Positions 56,930-64,000 of a DNA stretch of 64,000 bases are shown piece by piece. Below the pieces are notes generated by a model, which worked only from the letters and a program-made list of their open reading frames with translations, ran no database searches and was not told where the DNA came from. The DNA comes from Huiozyma naganishii CBS 8797 (taxonomy: Eukaryota > Ascomycota > Saccharomycetes > Saccharomycetales > Saccharomycetaceae). The stretch lies in the NCBI RefSeq assembly GCF_000348985.1, contig NC_035923.1, forward strand, positions 124,001 to 188,000, read 5' to 3'. The position numbers and the translations under genes were made by a program. Position 1 is the stretch's first letter. Each line of letters starts with the position of its first letter.

Positions 56930-57754
56930 ATGGTTCAGCAACTCAGTCTGTTTGGAGTCATTGACGATGAGTCGTATGATTTGTTTGTGTCCACCATGAC
57001 GATGTCCTATGGGAGTTCGCCTATAATATTTGCTAATCTAGACACAATGTGGAAGCCGGACCCTGCTTTTGAGATTGGGGAAACGAATTCGAAGAATCAA
57101 CTAGTTGAAAAGAACAGAATTAAAATGAGTCAAGTACTGCCTTTGGACCTATTATCGAAAGATAGCACAGGCGAAAAAACTGTAGATTCAACGCTGCTGA
57201 AAGAGTTGCAGACTGATGAACTACCAATTCCTCTCAAAATAGTTCAACATATGATAAATAACAACAGTAGCGATGAAACAGATCCCACAAAATCTACAGG
57301 AAACTCTGGTACTGGGTTTGGTACTTGGACAATGTCCATCTCCGATATACCGGCGGCTGGTAGCAACAGAAAAGTTTGTATGCAAAGTATCACGGAGTCT
57401 GTGTTGATTGATTCAATAGGACCCAATGCATCCACCCAAAGTTTTATGAAGCAACTCTGCTACGTACTAGATTATTTATATGTGTCTATTGGAATTAGAT
57501 TCCACTTGAAGCATGGTTTAGTGGTTGAGCTGCAAAAGGTCTGGGATATGAATAGTGGCAAACAGATTACAAAGGGTGGCTTCTTGATCAAAGCATACAC
57601 CAATATCAAGAGGGCAACAGACATTGATAGGTTAAACTACTCGGAACAAATACTGCTAAACTTGCAGAAGGAATTACAAGGTTACCTTGATCTTGTTATG
57701 GCCGACAGGAAAAGTATGAATTCGAAGATGGGACTCGATAATGAAAGTTTATAA
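56930..57754 (+). CDS. SRB5: Mediator head subunit Srb5/Med18
   Basis: A 274-residue orthologue of Srb5/Med18 (307 residues), which pairs with Srb2/Med20 in the Mediator head module and contacts RNA polymerase II. The N-terminus VQQLSLFGVIDDESYDLFV is the clear Med18 start, and GIRFHLKHGLVVELQKVWD near residue 190 belongs to the channel fold. A variable acidic insertion occupies about 85-130. Short CA repeats precede the start in the leader. Position matches YGR104C. Confidence 0.93.
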   Translation: MVQQLSLFGVIDDESYDLFVSTMTMSYGSSPIIFANLDTMWKPDPAFEIGETNSKNQLVEKNRIKMSQVLPLDLLSKDSTGEKTVDSTLLKELQTDELPIPLKIVQHMINNNSSDETDPTKSTGNSGTGFGTWTMSISDIPAAGSNRKVCMQSITESVLIDSIGPNASTQSFMKQLCYVLDYLYVSIGIRFHLKHGLVVELQKVWDMNSGKQITKGGFLIKAYTNIKRATDIDRLNYSEQILLNLQKELQGYLDLVMADRKSMNSKMGLDNESL

Positions 57755-57831
57755 TAGGAGTTTAATAAAACGATAGGTGATATAATATACAAGTAACAAA
57801 ATTTATGATTTCAATACAGCTCAAAAGCATT

Positions 57832-59649
57832 TTAAGACTTTTCGTTCAATTTATTCAGCTTCTTCTTGGCTTTGTCAATCTGCTTCTTTTTGCTCTTTAA
57901 CTTCTCGACTTGTTCATCTTTCTTCGAATTGGAATATTGCATCTTCTTGTACAACTTACGCTGCTTATTACTCATCATAATCAACTTCAAGTTCTTCTCC
58001 TCCTCCTCTTCTGTAACCTTTCTCTTCTTTCCCTTAGGCTTTTGCTTACTCACTTGATTTTTAACTTCGCTAAATGGTACACCTTGGGCTTCCAATTCCA
58101 GTTCTTTCTGAGCAGCCAATTCAGCGGCTTCCTCATCATCGTCTTCACCAACGACCAGCTCTTGGTCTTGATCTTCTGCAACTTCATTTTGTTCTTCCTC
58201 TTCAGAAACACTTTCTTCCTCTTCCTCTTCAGAATTTTCTTCCTTCTCGGCGTTGGCTTCTGGATTGTAACCAATAGAATCACCCCATGGACTTAGATGA
58301 GGAGGTAGCGGTTCACCTGGTACATACAGGTTTGCAGGTACAAGGTCAGCCTTGTTGATACAGTCAAAGATCCATTGTGGCTGAATGTATGTTCTTCCGG
58401 GAACCTTATTCTTCAACACTGGTCTATCGACAATTTGATGTGTTATCTTGGATAAATCAATACCGTCCTTAGATTCTAACTCGTCTACCGCAACCTCACT
58501 AACGACATTGCCCCCAGCTGACAAAATCAAGAACTCAACAATATCCAATGGGACTTCTCTGCCAACGTAGAAGACGAAGTCAGAGAACAAGGTAGAAACT
58601 GGGGGAGTCGAATTGACTTGGTTGGACCAGAACATCACCTTTATTTTACTGTTATCTTCAAAAGCGTCTAGCTCAACGTCCTTCACGTTCTCTTCGTCAG
58701 AAGCAGCTTCAGTTTCCCCATTTGCGTCTTGCTGTTCTTTACTAACATCAGCCTTCAATGCGGAGCTCAGTGCCTTTTCGTCCAACACGGTGACCTCGTC
58801 ATCCTTAGGCTGGGACAATTTTGGTTTCGACAAGACGGATTCCTCATTTTGAGATTCCAAGATGTAGGAAGACAGACCGGTTATTATTTTATCCTTTTCC
58901 ACGTCGAGTTTTGGTGGGTAAACCAACTCATTGTCCGTGTACAACTTGTACAAAACAAAATGCAACAAGGTAGAATAAAACTCTAAGAAAGTAAGCATGA
59001 TTCTGAAGTCAACGTCAGAGGGAATATTTTCTGGAAACTTGAATGGGACTAACCATCTGATGTCCTCCCCCCTCACAGAAGCTTGATAATAGACACCCTT
59101 GATGGACACAAACACTTTCCGCACCAATCTCTCACGCGCAACAAAGGCCAACCATTGGTTACACAATTTCTGCGCATCATGGGTAATTTTGGCAGAAATT
59201 TGGTTCGTGGCTGGTAAATTGGCGAATAGGAATAGCATATTCAGGGCATCATCGATATCTCTAAGCGCATCTGGGAAACTTGGATATCTTTCTTTGATAA
59301 TGTGGTCCAATTTATAAGAGGATCTGTTCTCTTCCAGTCTTTTGGCGGAGCCAACTTCACCTCTACCTAGCGCCCTGGTCAATTTCTTGGCAAACGATTT
59401 ATGTTCTCTGAATTTGGCCAAAACAGGCTCATGAATCAAATACTGGATGTCTTTAGAGTAGTAAAATGTGGTAGGAGCAGTAGAGCCCTTGTTGGCCTTC
59501 TTCTTGTTACGGGGCTCTCTTGGGTAGATACCTTTGAAGATACACAGTCTTCTGAAGTCGGCTAGCGAAACCTGCAGCTTTTTGACAGCCTGGGTTCTGG
59601 TGATATAGTTTTTGGCATTACCCCTTGTGTTCTTCTTCTTGATTCTCAT
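57832..59649 (-). CDS. NOP7: Pescadillo-family ribosome biogenesis factor Nop7
   Basis: A 605-residue orthologue of Nop7 (605 residues), scaffold of the PeBoW complex with Erb1 and Ytm1 in 60S subunit maturation. The N-terminal pescadillo domain begins [23 protein letters not shown] domain spans about 336-440 ([23 protein letters not shown] to [11 protein letters not shown]). A long acidic stretch (about 470-515) and a basic, Lys-rich coiled coil end the protein. PAC and RRPE elements lie upstream, as expected for a ribosome biogenesis gene. Divergent from GTF1. Position matches YGR103W. Confidence 0.97.
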   Translation of the reverse strand: MRIKKKNTRGNAKNYITRTQAVKKLQVSLADFRRLCIFKGIYPREPRNKKKANKGSTAPTTFYYSKDIQYLIHEPVLAKFREHKSFAKKLTRALGRGEVGSAKRLEENRSSYKLDHIIKERYPSFPDALRDIDDALNMLFLFANLPATNQISAKITHDAQKLCNQWLAFVARERLVRKVFVSIKGVYYQASVRGEDIRWLVPFKFPENIPSDVDFRIMLTFLEFYSTLLHFVLYKLYTDNELVYPPKLDVEKDKIITGLSSYILESQNEESVLSKPKLSQPKDDEVTVLDEKALSSALKADVSKEQQDANGETEAASDEENVKDVELDAFEDNSKIKVMFWSNQVNSTPPVSTLFSDFVFYVGREVPLDIVEFLILSAGGNVVSEVAVDELESKDGIDLSKITHQIVDRPVLKNKVPGRTYIQPQWIFDCINKADLVPANLYVPGEPLPPHLSPWGDSIGYNPEANAEKEENSEEEEEESVSEEEEQNEVAEDQDQELVVGEDDDEEAAELAAQKELELEAQGVPFSEVKNQVSKQKPKGKKRKVTEEEEEKNLKLIMMSNKQRKLYKKMQYSNSKKDEQVEKLKSKKKQIDKAKKKLNKLNEKS

Positions 59650-59746
59650 TATTGCGATTGTCCCTTTCTGACAGTAACTCTACTCTATAAAGCCAACTAG
59701 TTCTAGTGTACACTACAAGCTTCAAAAAGATCAATTTCCGCATCTC

Positions 59747-59774
59747 ATCTCATCGCAGAAAACCAAAATTTTCA
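59747..59774 (-). promoter_or_regulatory. PAC plus RRPE before NOP7
   Basis: Minus strand gives a perfect PAC, GCGATGAGAT (59756-59747), and 18 bases further upstream TGAAAATTTT (59774-59765), an RRPE. A second A/T palindromic RRPE-like run lies at 59780-59797. The cluster is about 100-150 bases upstream of the NOP7 start. Confidence 0.75.
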
Positions 59775-59931
59775 ATGCCAAAAAAAATTTTTTTTCAGGT
59801 CGTCTAAGATGATATTATGAAATTAGTTCTTGACATTATCAGCTGGATCTGGGGGCATGTGCTGCTGTTAGATGAAAGTGGTTGAAGGATTCTGCTAAAA
59901 GCCTGCCCGTTCCACTCCCAGACTATCCAGA

Positions 59932-60450
59932 ATGAAGAGATTTGGACAATTGACAAGACTGGCTAGCTGGCGTACTTATTCTGTTGGGTCCAAAGTGGGC
60001 CGTGCCTTTTTATCGATTTCTGAACTCGACACATTTTTGAGCAGAAATGAATGGTCTGTGGCTGAACTATTTGATGACCGCGGGAGTGATGCAACAGTGA
60101 GTAAGGATGTAGTGGTAAGTCTCTTGAAAATGTCAGGACTAGCTCAGGATAAATGTATTATACCAGACATACAAAGAACTCTAAAATCGCAAATTAGCTT
60201 CATTAGTAAGTTACAAAGAATTGAATTACGTAACCAAGACAATCTCGACGTCAAATATGCTAGAGTGCTACCGAGGCATAACAAACCTATCAATTTTGAA
60301 GAGCTCTTGTCGATCATAGAAAAGGAGAACAAACCTCAATCAAAAACTGCGGATGAGATTAGTGGTTCATGGGACGCTACAGGGTTAGCGGACTCATCGG
60401 AGAATGGTTACTTCGTAGTTCGTAAAGGGCTCATAAAAAACAGAGATTGA
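59932..60450 (+). CDS. GTF1: GatF subunit of mitochondrial glutamyl-tRNA(Gln) amidotransferase
   Basis: A 172-residue orthologue of Gtf1/GatF (183 residues), the yeast-specific third subunit of the GatFAB enzyme that makes mitochondrial Gln-tRNA(Gln). The N-terminus is a basic presequence (MKRFGQLTRLASWRTYS). The conserved core has SISELDTFLSRNEWSVAELF, and the C-terminus GLADSSENGYFVVRKGLI. Divergent from NOP7 with about 280 bases between starts. Position matches YGR102C. Confidence 0.9.
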   Translation: MKRFGQLTRLASWRTYSVGSKVGRAFLSISELDTFLSRNEWSVAELFDDRGSDATVSKDVVVSLLKMSGLAQDKCIIPDIQRTLKSQISFISKLQRIELRNQDNLDVKYARVLPRHNKPINFEELLSIIEKENKPQSKTADEISGSWDATGLADSSENGYFVVRKGLIKNRD

Positions 60451-60568
60451 AACCTTTCAGATTAGTAGAATCAAAGACACATTAGTCACTAATCGGTCGC
60501 CCGCTAAATAGGGCACTTTTATTTACAAATAATATATTCCCATCAATGCATATCAACATGTTCTTCAC

Positions 60569-61693
60569 TCATATCCACCTAGATGCCCTTTCCAGACGTC
60601 TGTTTTTCTTCTCTTGTATTGTCTTGCTAATCAACCAGCCATAAAAAACTCCAATAGCAGATCCGCCGAGATGCGCCGCGTAATCAAAGGATCCCCATCT
60701 TAATGCAGACCCTGCCGCGTTCCAAGCAACTGATGCCAGGAAAGCTACCCAAGCACCACCTGGTATAGGGAAGACAAACAGCAAAATCTTGGCATGGGGT
60801 ATCAAGTAAGCAAAGCAACCAAACACACCAAACAATGCTCCACTAGCACCTAAACTGGGCCCCAGCATCGCCAAGCGAGCAATCTTAGGGTACCATAATG
60901 AAAAAAGAGAACCACCAATAGCACTGTTCATGTACAAGGAAAAGAAATTAGAGGTACCTAACATTGTTGCCAGAGAAGTACCAAATGACCAAAGGGCTAA
61001 CATATTCATACCCAAATGCCAGAATTCTTGATGGGAAAAAGCACTTCCAATTATTGACCAACTACTGGAAGAATGACCCTTCTGTAGCAGCATGTAGCGC
61101 TGCAGAAAATTCCAACATCTGGGCAATTGCCATAACCCAAAAATTGCAATGTTGATACCCAGCAGGGTGTATACAAATTCCTTTGGTTTTCTCTTGTAGT
61201 ATGTGAACGGCGGAACATATGTGAAAAGATATGATGATCCAAAGAACAGGGCCACCATTGATGCAATACCTATCAAAGTCATTTGCCTTAAGTTGCTGCC
61301 CTGTCGACTTCCTTGCCTCTGATACTGCTGGAATCTGTTTAACCTGTTATATCTACCTAGGGGGTCATCATTCCAATTCAAATTTATATGGTTCGTCGAG
61401 GAAAATTGCCTCTTAAAGGTAAGTTTGTTATCAATTGCCTTTGGAGGAAAGTTGAGCTTTAGTATCGTTCCAGTTGCTATGGTCCTTATTAATGGGATCT
61501 TGCCAATTCCGCCTGCCAAAAAAGGTTTCCTGAAAAGTACAGAGGGTCCCATTAATCCAGAATAACAGGAGCATTGCCGAAGCCCATTCTTAGTGGTGGT
61601 AATGCCAAACATCGACGCCTGATAAGGGTCTCTTGATATATATACTGTTGATATGCCCGCCGAGTATTTCATCGACCTCCTTCTCTCAACCAT
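60569..61693 (-). CDS. PCP1: Mitochondrial rhomboid protease Pcp1
   Basis: A 374-residue orthologue of Pcp1/Rbd1 (346 residues), the inner-membrane rhomboid that cleaves Mgm1 and Ccp1. An N-terminal presequence region leads to YNRLNRFQQYQRQGS and six or seven membrane spans. The catalytic dyad is Ser284 in GASGALFG and His341 in DYAAHLGG. The conserved HQEFWHLGMNMLALWSFG supplies the oxyanion region. The frame extends to a TTG upstream; the first ATG is at 61693, with another at 61672. Position matches YGR101W. Confidence 0.95.
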   Translation of the reverse strand: MVERRRSMKYSAGISTVYISRDPYQASMFGITTTKNGLRQCSCYSGLMGPSVLFRKPFLAGGIGKIPLIRTIATGTILKLNFPPKAIDNKLTFKRQFSSTNHINLNWNDDPLGRYNRLNRFQQYQRQGSRQGSNLRQMTLIGIASMVALFFGSSYLFTYVPPFTYYKRKPKEFVYTLLGINIAIFGLWQLPRCWNFLQRYMLLQKGHSSSSWSIIGSAFSHQEFWHLGMNMLALWSFGTSLATMLGTSNFFSLYMNSAIGGSLFSLWYPKIARLAMLGPSLGASGALFGVFGCFAYLIPHAKILLFVFPIPGGAWVAFLASVAWNAAGSALRWGSFDYAAHLGGSAIGVFYGWLISKTIQEKKNRRLERASRWI

Positions 61694-61811
61694 GTTATAC
61701 AAAATACGTCTATTATAATATTATCCGGGTAAAATCGATCGTGTGTGCCACTGCGCCAACTTGGCGATCATATGAGTCTAGATGGGAAGCCAATCAGACA
61801 TGCCTCTGAAC

Positions 61812-64000
61812 CTACGTCTCAAATTCTATTAGATCAGGTTCTGATTCAGGGTTCAGAAGTTCTACTGTTTGTTCCTTCCGTGCGCCCTGCCCTTCATCTG
61901 CATCATCCTCATCTAGCCATGAGTTTTTCAGTAACTCCTCCTGTTCGTCTTGAGGCTCTGATGTGAAATCATCTAGATCTTCAAATCTGGAACCATTGGT
62001 CATTGTACTCGTAATAGTAGCCGGAATACTTCCCTCTATTGATACCGCACTGTTTTTAGTGGCAACAGAGTCAACACGACGACGGACATGCTCAGCGACT
62101 CTTCTTCCATCTGCGATGATTCCATCAAACATCCCGCGCAGAGCTTTGCCTCTGTCGTTGTTTGAACCAAAGTTAATATCCAAATTGATAGATAATCTGA
62201 ACGTTTCGGCGAAGAATAGTTCGTACGTTTCATCCGCCAAAACAATCATTCGAAAAGTAGCCAAATCAAGTACCTTTGGATGTATGGGATCAAGAGCCGC
62301 GTTGGCCATTAAACTCTCAAATTTCTTTTTCTTCCTATTCTCCTTAATTTCAAATGGTATACTGCCATTCATGTCATTGTCGTCATCAGATAGATCGATA
62401 AGGTTGAAGTCATCTGCCAATTCTAACGATTTTGCGTATTCAAATGATCTTTGCAAGAAGTTGCTGTTTGCCTGCAAATAACGCTCTGTTTGCTCAGATT
62501 TGTACTTATCCTCATCAATAGAAACATCAGTAGGTAGCTCGATATTATTCTTATCTTGCAATTCGTTTCCAGTGTCGTGTATTATCTTTTCGGCTATATC
62601 ATTTTCAATAGATCTTTGGGTTAGCTTATCTATAATCTTGCCGCTTTTCCAAGGTTCTGTCAAAAAGAGCAACCCTTCCGCCATTTGTAAAACCTCGTCA
62701 CGTTGAAGTTCCCCATCATCGTCACTATCATAGAGCGAGAAAAAGTTATTTATCGACTCCAAAAGGTCAGGAGTAACTAGTTTGTCGAAACCAAGTATTG
62801 TATCAGTCAAAGTTAGTTCGTTTAATTCACTCCGGTCCCATTTAACAAATAGTTTTGTTAAAAAGGCATTTCTCTGAGGGACAAATTTATCATCGTCACT
62901 TTTTGTAGTTGTAGTACACCATTGGCATAACCTAGTCATGAATTGGACAAAAACATCAAACTGCATGTTGGATGATCCCGTTCCCATACTAATTTTATGC
63001 GTTTCAATACTTTGATAAAACATGTCATAGATATTTGACAAGTTATCATCGGTTAGATGGAACACCTTTGGTAGATGACGCAATTGTGTTTTCTTTACAA
63101 ACGTTTCGATATCCTGAAAAATGGCCTTTTTATATTTGTTGCGTTCCTGTCCTATAAGCTCATCATCTATAACGCTAAATTCCTTAAAAGCAGTTACCAG
63201 TAACGTTTGAAAGTGGGTGATCTGCCTGTACTTAATATCTCGTGAATCCGGGTGGGCACTCTCATGTAAGCTGTGAAAGTTAGTTTTTATTACCGCAATA
63301 AACATCCCATCATCTTCACTTGAAAGGATATCATCTGCATTCACCTTTAAAACAGCCAAAGCAACCTGGAATAACGATTTGGCACCATTCATGAAAAATA
63401 TATCCATTATTCTAACGGCATATTCTAGCGGCATTGATGTATAAAACAGCGATAAAAACCATGGAAGCGAAATGATAGACAATTGGATATCATGCTTCTC
63501 CAGGTGATTCCAAATGACAGGAAGCTTTTCTTCCACAAATGACTCAAATACTCTTTGATCTAACAGTGTCCCATACATGGTTTTGGAGTAATAACCAGGA
63601 ACGTAAATATCACACAGATTGCACAGACACCAGAACGCCTGTTCTTCAGTCATGTAGATGAGCAATGCGGCACATACTATATTCATAGCCTGACAATACC
63701 CAACGTCAGGATTCTTCCATGAATATGCCGTCAAAACATTTCTAAGTCTCTGAATCCCTTCTTCGGTTTGATAAGCGGAATATTCGGGCAAAGATCTTTT
63801 CAGGTCTTTTTCAATTTCCTCAGTCGCCTGGGATGATTTGTTTTTATTCGAAGACAAAAGCCTCTCGTACAAATCCTCATTTGCTTCCCGAAGAAACATT
63901 GAGCCTGAGCAAACATCCCAAATTTCGCCCCGCAATCTATTGGGAATTCCAATTCTTACCAGTTTTTGAAAGTAAAGAGTTCTCACCATGGATATATTTT
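61812..64000 (-). CDS. MDR1: Rab GTPase-activating protein Mdr1/Gyp2, 5' end beyond the window
   Basis: The last 728 or so codons of a TBC-domain protein; S. cerevisiae Mdr1/Gyp2 has 950 residues and activates GTP hydrolysis on Ypt6 and Sec4. The frame stays open to the window edge, so the ATG at 63989 is internal. The TBC domain is in the first 215 visible residues: [12 protein letters not shown], the arginine finger in IEKDLKR, and the glutamine finger in VGYCQ. A canonical 12-residue EF-hand loop ([12 protein letters not shown]) lies near visible residue 418, as in animal TBC1D8/9 relatives. The N-terminal GRAM region would be off the edge. Position matches YGR100W. Confidence 0.92.
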   Translation of the reverse strand, partial: NISMVRTLYFQKLVRIGIPNRLRGEIWDVCSGSMFLREANEDLYERLLSSNKNKSSQATEEIEKDLKRSLPEYSAYQTEEGIQRLRNVLTAYSWKNPDVGYCQAMNIVCAALLIYMTEEQAFWCLCNLCDIYVPGYYSKTMYGTLLDQRVFESFVEEKLPVIWNHLEKHDIQLSIISLPWFLSLFYTSMPLEYAVRIMDIFFMNGAKSLFQVALAVLKVNADDILSSEDDGMFIAVIKTNFHSLHESAHPDSRDIKYRQITHFQTLLVTAFKEFSVIDDELIGQERNKYKKAIFQDIETFVKKTQLRHLPKVFHLTDDNLSNIYDMFYQSIETHKISMGTGSSNMQFDVFVQFMTRLCQWCTTTTKSDDDKFVPQRNAFLTKLFVKWDRSELNELTLTDTILGFDKLVTPDLLESINNFFSLYDSDDDGELQRDEVLQMAEGLLFLTEPWKSGKIIDKLTQRSIENDIAEKIIHDTGNELQDKNNIELPTDVSIDEDKYKSEQTERYLQANSNFLQRSFEYAKSLELADDFNLIDLSDDDNDMNGSIPFEIKENRKKKKFESLMANAALDPIHPKVLDLATFRMIVLADETYELFFAETFRLSINLDINFGSNNDRGKALRGMFDGIIADGRRVAEHVRRRVDSVATKNSAVSIEGSIPATITSTMTNGSRFEDLDDFTSEPQDEQEELLKNSWLDEDDADEGQGARKEQTVELLNPESEPDLIEFET

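Overview
The window is nuclear DNA of a budding yeast of the family Saccharomycetaceae. Protein genes are compact and nearly intron-free. The RPS23 gene carries a classic yeast spliceosomal intron (GTATGT, TACTAAC, AG). The tRNAs match Saccharomyces isoacceptors, and a CBF2/NDC10 gene implies point centromeres. Gene order follows S. cerevisiae chromosome VII right arm from YGR143W down to YGR100W almost gene for gene. Single genes that S. cerevisiae keeps on the duplicated sister segment (SCD6, YPR129W) are interleaved, and several genes are missing (ASN2, PPT1, MEP1, NUP57, SPT6). That is the pattern of a post-whole-genome-duplication species with its own history of gene loss, for example a Kazachstania- or Naumovozyma-like yeast; I cannot name the species. 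Gene names are given by recalled protein similarity plus this synteny, not by a database search.

Layout. 0-3 kb: a short-chain dehydrogenase that does not belong to the conserved block, then a tRNA-Gly(UCC). 3-24 kb: KRE6/SKN1, BTN2/CUR1, VPS62/TDA6, CBF2, TPO2/TPO3, LSB1/PIN3, PRE9, CAF130, PEX4, PHB1, NCE102/FHN1. 24-36 kb: a GC-rich divergent promoter with a 20-N assembly gap, YGR130C, SYF2, UTP8, YGR127W, YGR126W, VSB1. 36-47 kb: YGR122W, COG2, RPS23, a YGR117C-like gene broken by an apparent frameshift, SCD6, DAM1, SHY1, YGR111W. 47-52 kb: an intron-containing tRNA-Tyr, a tRNA-like remnant, an unexplained small ORF between direct repeats, CLD1, tRNA-Cys. 52-64 kb: two B-type cyclins (CLB5/6 and CLB1/2 types), VOA1, VMA21, SRB5/MED18, NOP7, GTF1, PCP1 and a 5'-truncated MDR1/GYP2 running off the right edge.

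Functional neighbourhoods. NCE102 and YGR130C, both eisosome components, are divergently transcribed from one promoter. VOA1 and VMA21, both V-ATPase assembly factors of the ER, are convergent neighbours. The two cyclins are convergent. Mitochondrial functions are frequent (PHB1, SHY1, CLD1, GTF1, PCP1). Recognisable promoter elements fit gene roles: heat shock elements before BTN2, a PACE-like site before PRE9, PAC plus RRPE before UTP8 and NOP7, a Rap1-like site before RPS23, and SCB-type elements before the CLB5/6 gene.

No clearly new multi-gene system is visible. The most unusual items are a 36-nt hairpin abutting the start codon of the frameshifted YGR117C-like gene, a conserved cytosolic motif shared by YGR126W and the TPO2/3 transporter, the small ORF between 40-bp direct repeats near tRNA-Tyr, paired MCB boxes before CLD1, and a strong base-composition shift between the left and right halves. 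Several long ORFs begin at TTG or GTG; for those I moved the start to the first supported ATG.
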